Of a DNA stretch of 20,203 nt, positions 14,705 through 20,203 are shown one piece after another. Origin of the DNA: JAJYIW01 sp036787065 (GTDB taxonomy: Bacteria; Chloroflexota; Anaerolineae; Anaerolineales; Anaerolineaceae); the NCBI GenBank assembly GCA_036787065.1, contig DAIQPZ010000035.1, positions 1 through 20,203 of the forward strand. The letters are read 5' to 3'. The notes beneath the pieces are model-generated. The model made no database searches and was not told the origin of the DNA. It saw only the letters and a list, made by a program, of their open reading frames with translations. The translations under genes and the position numbers were made by a program. Each line of letters begins with the position of its first letter. Position 1 is the stretch's first letter.

Positions 14705-15520
14705 TTAATGTGATGGTTCTGGCTGGCAGACCGGACAGATGAAAGTGCTGTTGCTGCCAGTCTTGATTTTAATAATGGGGGTTGCACAGACCGGGCAGGA
14801 CTGGTTTTCTTTGTAACCGATGTGAATGTGATCCATAGTATACTGGCCCGGCTGACCGAACAGGTCTTTTTCATAGAAGGAGCCGCCCTTATCCAGGCTG
14901 ATGTGCAAACCGAGCTGGATGGCATTCGACAGGCCGTCGATTTCAGCATCTGCCAGGCTGTCAATTTTGCGCAGGGGATGCAGTTTGGCCAGGAACAGGA
15001 TGTCGTGGATATAGGCGTTGCCAATCCCTGCCAGTTTGGATTGATCCAGTAAAAAGGCCTTGATGCTTCCGCGTTGACCCTTTAGCAGGCCACCCAGGTC
15101 ACTCGGGCTCAAGTCCAGCGCATTTGGACCCAGCCGGGCTGTCATGGTGTGGGTTTCCAGAGCGCCGGTTGGTATATAGTGGACGTAGCCAAACCACCAG
15201 AAATTGAGCGCCAGACAGGTCGCATCGTCGAAATCGAAGATCACGCGCCATTTTTCGGGAAGCGTCTGGCGATCAACCAGCAGCACTTCGCCGCCCATTC
15301 CCAGGTTGATCAGCAGCCAACCCAGGCTGGTGCTGATCTGGATCCATTTCCCATGATAACGGGAACCCAGGATCCTGGCCCCGACCAGCGCCTGTGAAAA
15401 TGCCTCCAGCGACAGGTTCAGGCATTTGGGCTGCACGGTTTCAACGGCAGTGATCTTCTTCCCGGTGAGAGCCTGGTCCATCTGGTAAGCAAGGTGAGCA
15501 ATCTCGGGTAATTCTGCCAT
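14705..15520 (-). CDS. Fpg/Nei-family DNA glycosylase-like protein lacking the N-terminal proline
   Basis: Fpg/Nei enzymes excise oxidised bases and cut the resulting abasic site, using the N-terminal Pro as nucleophile. This 271-residue protein has the fold's landmarks: ELPE at 3-6, YHGKW with Lys58, LGMGGE with Met75, KLAGIGNAYIHDILFLAKLHP at 162-182 (helix-two-turn-helix with Asn168), and a zinc finger with Cys242, Cys245, Cys262 and Cys265. It begins MAELPE rather than MPELPE, so Ala replaces the catalytic Pro. The DNA-binding Arg of the usual RRFG motif is Trp (NFWWFG, 107-111), and the zinc-finger Arg is Asn257. It may bind DNA or act through another residue such as Glu3, or be an under-studied subfamily. 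The start lies 7 bases after the DUF3795-like ORF. Confidence 0.8.
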   Translation of the reverse strand: MAELPEIAHLAYQMDQALTGKKITAVETVQPKCLNLSLEAFSQALVGARILGSRYHGKWIQISTSLGWLLINLGMGGEVLLVDRQTLPEKWRVIFDFDDATCLALNFWWFGYVHYIPTGALETHTMTARLGPNALDLSPSDLGGLLKGQRGSIKAFLLDQSKLAGIGNAYIHDILFLAKLHPLRKIDSLADAEIDGLSNAIQLGLHISLDKGGSFYEKDLFGQPGQYTMDHIHIGYKENQSCPVCATPIIKIKTGSNSTFICPVCQPEPSH

Positions 15521-15527
15521 AGTTCGA

Positions 15528-15704
15528 TTAGCTCACTCGGGCCTGGCGGAGTTCTTCCAGATTCTTGCGTGCATCTGGAACGAATCCCATAGACCGGGTT
15601 ATTTTTTCACAGCCATATTCCGGCCATTCAGCGCGGTTTAAAAAGTGGTGCTCGATCCCGCACTGGCCGCAGTTTAATCCACAAAACGCGATGATCTGAG
15701 TCAT
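15528..15704 (-). CDS. Short DUF3795-like Cys-rich protein (58 aa), probably shortened
   Basis: A small ORF with a strong GGGAGG ribosome binding site 5 nt before its ATG. It begins MTQIIAFCGLNCGQCG, matching the start of DUF3795 proteins, and ends with a stretch around YGCEKI (30-35) and FVPDARKNLEELR (41-53) that resembles the family's C-terminal part. Cys8, Cys12, Cys15 and Cys32 could bind metal. DUF3795 proteins known to me are longer, with more residues between the N-terminal CGLxC motif and the CEK motif, so this copy may carry an in-frame internal deletion. The function of the family is unknown. It lies just upstream of the glycosylase gene and may share its transcript. Confidence 0.6.
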   Translation of the reverse strand: MTQIIAFCGLNCGQCGIEHHFLNRAEWPEYGCEKITRSMGFVPDARKNLEELRQARVS

Positions 15705-16168
15705 GTTTCCCTCCCGAACAGGTTAAATTGGTTGCCATTAACAATACCTTACCGATTAGTCCGGGCGAAAGGTAGGACTTATGCCGATCAAAGTCGAAAT
15801 ACGCGTAACGCCACCGTTCACCTGCCAGCCTTGCGGGATCGTCCATGGCAAAAGCAGCTTCAGTAGACTCCATACGTTTTGATAATCAAGCTCCTCCCCC
15901 GTCCCCGTGACCGGTGGGTTATCTGCCTCGGGTTTGTGGGTGGGCATTTTTCTGGCAGGTGCGAAAGGAGCCGTCCTCCTGGCCCGTCTACCGGGATCGG
16001 CCTTATTTCCTGGGTCTTCTCGCCCAATTTCTCGCTCGAAAAGGGTACCACAGTATGTGCTCTCCTCATCGCTTAGGCGCCGCGGACCCCCACCGGGCGC
16101 ATTGTGGATAATGGCCATTACACCGCAAACACCTCAAATTCGGGCCTTTTTCATTAAAGCCTGAGCAG
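15705..16168. other. 464-base stretch with no gene I can support
   Basis: Open frames overlap on both strands (minus 15756-16118 and 15860-16069, plus 15907-16164) but none has a good ribosome binding site, a recognisable motif, or a clear codon bias. The minus frame ending GISPTFRPD is the most protein-like, with a stretch near LDYQNVWSLLKLLLPW, and could be the remnant of a gene. The right edge serves as the 3' region of the downstream PLP enzyme gene. I see no convincing terminator. Confidence 0.4.
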
Positions 16169-17284
16169 TTACGAGTAGTCACTTCTAAAGCTATTTAATG
16201 TGGTCCCTTTACTTGTCACATAATATTGCAGGCAGGCAACCGCCAGGCATGAATGGACGGGGATAACCACCAATAAATCACCAATCTGGATGCGGTGAAA
16301 GTCTTCCTGGGCCACTTTCAGCAAGCCATGTTCTTGTGAAAGCGAGGAAACGTAAGCGCCCGGCAAAAATTTTCCCCAGCCATCCTGGGTGGGATAGGCG
16401 ACCAGGCCAAAACAAGAATGCCCATCCATCGATATCATTTCTTTTGAAAGATGGATCGCGCCGCCATAGATGACGATTTCATTTCTTTCGGCGTGGTGGG
16501 CCACGACCGGGCATACCACTCCCACCGCGATTTCTTCTTCGGTACAACTGCCAATCTGCCACTGCATAGCGTCGAAAAAAACGAAATTTCCCGGCCGGAT
16601 TTCGTCTACGCCAAGCAGATCATCCACCAGAGAACAGGAGGGCGTATCCCCGACGGACACCTCGACACCCATATAACCGGCTTGCTCCAGGTTCCCAGCC
16701 AGGTTTTTGAGATGAGCGACCGATTCCTGATAGATGGAGACGACTGCCTGTCGATCGGAAGCATGATAGGTGTTCCCCGCGTGGGTCAGCAGTCCTTTGA
16801 GCCGGATGCGGCCGGATTGAGCCATGGCGCCGGCCAACGCAATCACTTCCTCCGTATTTTGAAAGGGTATCCCCGTGCGGTGTGCGCCACCATCGATCTT
16901 GATCCAGCCGTCAACCGGATGGGTGAGGTGAGCCCCGGCATACGCCAGGCTCTCGGGCGATTCGAACAGCAAGCCCAGATGGATTTGTCCGGCGAGGTCA
17001 TTTATGGCCTCGATCTGGCGCCAGTTGAGGGAAAAAGCGATGGTGATGTCGCGCCAGCCGTGCCCGGCAAAATAACTGGCCATATCGACCGAAGAGACGG
17101 TGATTGCCGTGACTCCCCATTCGCGAAACCAATCGCCGATCGCCGCACATTGGTGGGTTTTGAAGTGTGGGCGAAAGCGAACGGTGTTGCGCCTGGCCTT
17201 TTCGGCCATGCGGGCAATATTGGCCCTGCAACGAGCTTCATTCAATATCAGAGTCGGCTTTTGAATGTCAGAATAGAATGGCAT
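16169..17284 (-). CDS. DSD1/D-threonine-aldolase-like PLP enzyme (alanine racemase fold)
   Basis: A 371-residue fold-type III PLP enzyme. Residues 9-15 (KPTLILN) begin the barrel, and FRPHFKTHQCAAIG at 37-50 contains the PLP lysine (Lys42) in the RPHxKTH motif of D-serine dehydratase and D-threonine aldolase. KIDGGAHRTGI follows near the phosphate-binding region. The C-terminal domain ends with IPVHSCLAVAC at 341-351, where His344 and Cys346 match the zinc ligands of eukaryotic-type D-serine dehydratase. It probably removes or cleaves a D-3-hydroxy amino acid; the exact substrate cannot be read from sequence. The ATG lies 6 bases after the PHP gene stop, so it is the fourth gene of the operon. 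A role in recycling D-amino acids is inference. Confidence 0.82.
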   Translation of the reverse strand: MPFYSDIQKPTLILNEARCRANIARMAEKARRNTVRFRPHFKTHQCAAIGDWFREWGVTAITVSSVDMASYFAGHGWRDITIAFSLNWRQIEAINDLAGQIHLGLLFESPESLAYAGAHLTHPVDGWIKIDGGAHRTGIPFQNTEEVIALAGAMAQSGRIRLKGLLTHAGNTYHASDRQAVVSIYQESVAHLKNLAGNLEQAGYMGVEVSVGDTPSCSLVDDLLGVDEIRPGNFVFFDAMQWQIGSCTEEEIAVGVVCPVVAHHAERNEIVIYGGAIHLSKEMISMDGHSCFGLVAYPTQDGWGKFLPGAYVSSLSQEHGLLKVAQEDFHRIQIGDLLVVIPVHSCLAVACLQYYVTSKGTTLNSFRSDYS

Positions 17285-17290
17285 AATGGA

Positions 17291-18451
17291 TTATCCAAAA
17301 CAAAAGTCTGCGTGGGCTTCAACGGCTGCAACCGCTTGCGTCATGGCGGATGGAGGAAGGTTTTCACCGGCCAATTGGCGCCAGGCCAGACCGGCCTCCA
17401 GGCGGCACAGCCGGTCGTGTTCTGGGAAATAATAACGCTCGAGGAAGAGGGCCAGTTCGACCAGTTTAAAGGCCCCGTATGCCAGAACCTGGTTTTCTAG
17501 TTTACGCGCGGCAGGGTTGGCCGGAAGCCTGGCACACGCCACGGAGTAATGCTCAGCGATGGCTTTTAGCAGGCTGGCCTGGTCCGGTTTTTCGGCGAGC
17601 ACCAGTGACCAATAACCGCCAAAAGTGTGTTCGGCCCAATGTGTGTCGGAATTGCCCAGGGCCGGCGGACGGCGGGTCGGATCCAGTTCGAAATAGCGTG
17701 CCACTGAGAGAAGGTTTTCTTCCCATTCGACATCGCCCAGCAGCTCGATGCCGTCCAACCCACCTTCGGCCAGGATCCGATCGTAATCTGCAGATGGCAT
17801 ATTGCGCTGTCTGCTTCCGATCCAATAGGGGTGAGCCAGGTAGCCTTTGCCGCCCAGCGCGTGGACCCGTTCCAATGCCTTAACCAGGCCGTCATGCCCG
17901 CGTTCTTCGGGCTGAACTTCATTGGATATGCCTATGGCGACCAGGTGCCAGTCCCAGGCGGTGATCTCCTCGCCGGTAAAGGCCAGAAGACCCAGACCGT
18001 GATGATGTGCGGCTTCGATCCCTTCTACTGAAGGTTCAAACCGGTTGTGGTCGGTGATGGCCAGTGCATCAAGGCCTAGTTCCCGTCCGCGGATCACCAT
18101 TTCGGCGGGGGTGCTGTGGCCGTCGGAAAAAAGTGTATGGATGTGAAAATCAGCGCGCAGTGGCCGGCGATGGGCAATTTCAGCCGGGGCAGCGAAAATG
18201 TGCAGCGTCGCGGCGGCACGCTCACTGTGAGCTGGATAGAGATCGACCAGGGCTTCACCACTCCATGTGGCTTCTATATCCCAGGTGATGCGTCCCTCAC
18301 CGGATGCACTGGTATTGAATTCAGACAGAATGCCCCATTGTGCGACCGGGTTTAATTGTAAAAGGTAATCTTGATTGGGGGTGACTCCCACGAGCTCCAG
18401 CCTGGTATGGCTGTTTTCTGGGATGAGGATGGGATGGATGGAGATGGTCAT
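17291..18451 (-). CDS. PHP-domain metallohydrolase with N-terminal beta domain
   Basis: A 386-residue protein. Residues 1-95 look like a beta-sandwich (ISIHPILIPENSHTRLELVG, LVDLYPAH), followed by a PHP domain. Metal-binding motifs are DFHIHTLFSDGH with His103, His105 and Asp110, ITDHN with His135, the GEE motif with Glu161, WHLVAIG with His169, AHPYWIG with His207, and GNSDTHW with Asp269 and His271. This is the full trinuclear-metal set expected of PHP phosphoesterases, so a phosphatase or phosphodiesterase is likely. I start at the ATG at 18451, which overlaps the ROK kinase stop (ATGA) and has GAGGAAAAATC before it. Substrate unknown; the neighbouring isomerase and kinase suggest a sugar phosphate. 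Confidence 0.85.
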   Translation of the reverse strand: MTISIHPILIPENSHTRLELVGVTPNQDYLLQLNPVAQWGILSEFNTSASGEGRITWDIEATWSGEALVDLYPAHSERAAATLHIFAAPAEIAHRRPLRADFHIHTLFSDGHSTPAEMVIRGRELGLDALAITDHNRFEPSVEGIEAAHHHGLGLLAFTGEEITAWDWHLVAIGISNEVQPEERGHDGLVKALERVHALGGKGYLAHPYWIGSRQRNMPSADYDRILAEGGLDGIELLGDVEWEENLLSVARYFELDPTRRPPALGNSDTHWAEHTFGGYWSLVLAEKPDQASLLKAIAEHYSVACARLPANPAARKLENQVLAYGAFKLVELALFLERYYFPEHDRLCRLEAGLAWRQLAGENLPPSAMTQAVAAVEAHADFCFG

Positions 18452-19443
18452 GATTTTTCCTCGGATTGCTGCCATTGTTGTAATGTGATCAGGCCAACCG
18501 ATAAACTTGCCAGATCCCCAACTGCTTCGCCAAGCTCGGCGGGAACGACCCGGCAGACTGACAAAGACTGGGGCAGGGCTTCTTCGCGCAATGATTTGAG
18601 TGTGCTGGTCTCTAAAAGAGCCTGCTGGCGCGTGTAAATGCTCCCGATGATGATCCGTTCCGGGTTGAGAATATCGACCAACACAGCCAGACCCCGGCCA
18701 AGCTGACGACCCACCAGCTCAAAAATTTCTATGGCCAGTGCATCACCCTGTGAGGCAGCCTCAGCGACGCTGGCAGCGCTGAGGTCGGCCAGGTTATCTA
18801 AGGAGGGGCAGAACAGGGGTGGTTTGCCCCGTTGGATTTGCTCGGCGGCCATTGAACGTGCCAGTTGGGCAATTCCACCGCCGCTGCAATAGCCTTCAAA
18901 TGAGCCGGGTTTGCCATAACCGGTTGGCCCGTCCGGTTCAAGGCGCACATGGCCAACTTCACCGGCCATGTCGTTCGTGCCAGAATACAACCGCCCATTC
19001 AGGATCAGTCCTGAGCCCATGCCGGTGCCAAAAGTGAGGAAAACAATATTATTAAATCCTCGGCCAGCACCCCACTGCCATTCTGCCAGCGCACACGCAT
19101 TGGCATCGTTTTGTAAACCGGTGGGCACACCAAACACCTCGCGCAGGGGCGATATGACGTTAACCCGATCCCAGGTGGGCAGGTTCGGGGGAGAAAGAAT
19201 TAACCCGTTGCGGCTGTCAAGCGGGCCGCCGCAACTGATCCCGATGGCCTTGAGCTGGTTGTCTACCTCACATTCTGTTAATATCTCTTCTAGAGCAGCC
19301 TGGATCATGGCGAGAGCTTTCGATGGGGATGAAGGGGTGCTGAAGCGTCTTTTCAAAATAATCTCAACTTCACTTCCATTCACCTTACCCAGGCAAACGG
19401 CGCATTTAGTCCCTCCAATGTCGATCCCTGCCAGGATGGTCAT
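18448..19443 (-). CDS. ROK-family sugar kinase without the usual zinc cysteines
   Basis: A 331-residue sugar kinase of the ROK family, without the DNA-binding domain of ROK repressors. The N-terminus has the phosphate-1 loop DIGGTK at 8-13. The catalytic Asp is Asp113 in QNDANA, GTGMGSG is at 139-145, and EVGH (162-165) is the family's sugar-contacting Glu and zinc His. The usual CxCGxxGCxE zinc motif after GH is here GYGKPGSFEGYCSG: the structural cysteines are absent and Gly/Ser take their places. Substrate might be glucose, GlcNAc, ManNAc or another hexose. The start overlaps the SIS gene stop by four bases and the stop overlaps the PHP start by four bases. Confidence 0.88.
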   Translation of the reverse strand: MTILAGIDIGGTKCAVCLGKVNGSEVEIILKRRFSTPSSPSKALAMIQAALEEILTECEVDNQLKAIGISCGGPLDSRNGLILSPPNLPTWDRVNVISPLREVFGVPTGLQNDANACALAEWQWGAGRGFNNIVFLTFGTGMGSGLILNGRLYSGTNDMAGEVGHVRLEPDGPTGYGKPGSFEGYCSGGGIAQLARSMAAEQIQRGKPPLFCPSLDNLADLSAASVAEAASQGDALAIEIFELVGRQLGRGLAVLVDILNPERIIIGSIYTRQQALLETSTLKSLREEALPQSLSVCRVVPAELGEAVGDLASLSVGLITLQQWQQSEEKS

Positions 19444-20099
19444 ATCCTATCGCCTTCTCTTATTCCAGATTGACCGAAAAAGCGATCTTCCAGCATCGCG
19501 CAAAGGGTATGGTAGATAGCCAGGTGTCGTTCCTGGATGTCAGATGTTTGCTCCCAGGGCGCCTGGATCGTGACGGTGCATAGGCCCTTCATCACGCCGC
19601 CACTTTTGCCGGTCAGTCCGATTGTTTGCAGCTCAAGCGTGCGCGCTACCTCGATGGCATAGATCACATTCCGAGAGACCCCGGATGTGCTCAGGGCTAA
19701 AAGAACGTCTCCTGGCCGGCCGTACCCGTACACCTGTTGGGCAAAGACCAGGTCGGGGGCGACGTCGTTAGAAAATGCGGTTAATAATGCGGTTTGACTG
19801 ACCAATGAAATGGTCGGCAATGCACCTTGCAGGTGGGCCGCCATGTAAGCGCCATGGTCTGGATAACTGGTGACAAGTTTTTGAAGCAGATCGACGGGAA
19901 TTGGCCTGGTCAGACGGAATCCTTTCATCAGCTCCCCAACGATATGTTCACTGTCGGAAGCGCTGCCGCCGTTTCCACATACCAGCAATTTCTTTCCTTG
20001 CTGAAAAGCCTTTTGCATCACATCGTATGCGGATTGTATATCTTGCAGGCATTCTTCCAGATCAGGATACTTTTTATTCAAATTATCTAAGTGATTCAT
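19440..20099 (-). CDS. GmhA-like SIS-domain sugar-phosphate isomerase
   Basis: A 219-residue SIS protein resembling sedoheptulose-7-phosphate isomerase GmhA. It shows LVCGNGGSASDSEHIVGEL at 39-57, GRPGDVLLALSTSGVSRNV at 128-145, LTGKSGG at 162-168 and QERHLAIYHTLC at 189-200. His52, Glu56, Gln189 and His197 fall at the positions of the GmhA metal/active-site residues. An insertion of about 30 residues (66-98) makes it longer than typical GmhA. The ATG at 20099 follows GGAGG by 5 nt. It opens an operon with a ROK kinase and PHP hydrolase, so it may isomerise the sugar phosphate the others make or use. DiaA-type replication proteins are a less likely alternative. Confidence 0.82.
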   Translation of the reverse strand: MNHLDNLNKKYPDLEECLQDIQSAYDVMQKAFQQGKKLLVCGNGGSASDSEHIVGELMKGFRLTRPIPVDLLQKLVTSYPDHGAYMAAHLQGALPTISLVSQTALLTAFSNDVAPDLVFAQQVYGYGRPGDVLLALSTSGVSRNVIYAIEVARTLELQTIGLTGKSGGVMKGLCTVTIQAPWEQTSDIQERHLAIYHTLCAMLEDRFFGQSGIREGDRI

Positions 20100-20183
20100 G
20101 GTTTCCTCCGTGCTATAGAAGCCAATCGATTTCATTGACACCCAACTAACCCTTCGCCATTTTGGGATTATCTTTCTTCGTAG

Positions 20184-20202
20184 GGGCGTATGGCATACGC
20201 CC
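20184..20202. repeat. Perfect palindrome with 9-bp arms at window edge
   Basis: GGGCGTATG and CATACGCCC are exact inverse complements around one central G, about 85 bases upstream of the SIS operon start. It could be an operator, the end of a terminator, or part of a dispersed palindromic repeat cut by the window. No promoter between it and the ATG is convincing. Confidence 0.55.
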
Positions 20203-20203
20203 T

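Noticed and set aside
15907..16164. Plus-strand ORF of 85 codons with a hydrophobic stretch
   Set aside because: No ribosome binding site, no family resemblance, and it overlaps equally open minus-strand frames; coding cannot be supported.
16451..17500. Long plus-strand open frame of 349 codons
   Set aside because: It is antisense to the DSD1-like and PHP genes, whose motifs are unmistakable on the minus strand; no motif or ribosome binding site supports it.
20100..20183. Promoter for the SIS operon
   Set aside because: TATAGC and GATAAT hexamers are present on the minus strand but neither has a reasonable -35 partner at 16-18 bp, so I did not annotate one.

Overview
The window is a moderately GC-rich bacterial chromosome segment in which every intact gene lies on the minus strand; the only plus-strand coding trace is a decayed gene. 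It falls into three parts. The gene set, the CvpA-like gene inside the cell-wall cluster, and the style of the ligases suggest a monoderm such as an Anaerolineae-type Chloroflexota. That placement is an inference from general resemblance, not a phylogeny.

Part 1 (13200 down to 1) is a division and cell wall (dcw) cluster read right to left: mraZ, rsmH, ftsL, ftsI, murF, mraY, murD, ftsW, murG, a CvpA-like membrane gene, murC, a small unrecognised ORF, murB, and the first 58 codons of ddl. Genes are packed with ATGA/GTGA-type overlaps or gaps of a few bases, so translation is probably coupled. Together they make UDP-MurNAc precursors (MurB, C, D, F), lipid I (MraY), lipid II (MurG), the D-Ala-D-Ala dipeptide (Ddl), and the septal polymerase pair FtsW/FtsI with FtsL. 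No murE lies between ftsI and murF, and no ftsQ/A/Z is present in the window. Upstream of mraZ there is a clear promoter, four 10-bp direct repeats that fit a MraZ operator, and two hairpins, one holding the mraZ ribosome binding site in its loop.

Part 2 (about 13200-16170) is a loose, decaying region. It holds a plus-strand class V aminotransferase pseudogene (5' truncated, two compensating frameshifts, an internal stop), three tandem palindromic repeats beginning TGTCATTGCGA and ending AATGACA, an unusual Fpg/Nei-type glycosylase lacking the N-terminal proline nucleophile, a very short DUF3795-like ORF, and about 460 bases with no gene I can support.

Part 3 (20099 down to 16169) is a tight four-gene operon: a GmhA-like SIS sugar-phosphate isomerase, a ROK-family sugar kinase without the usual zinc cysteines, a PHP-domain metallohydrolase, and a DSD1/D-threonine-aldolase-like PLP enzyme. 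The first three are joined by ATGA overlaps and suggest an uncharacterised sugar-phosphate pathway. A perfect 9-bp-arm palindrome closes the window upstream of this operon.
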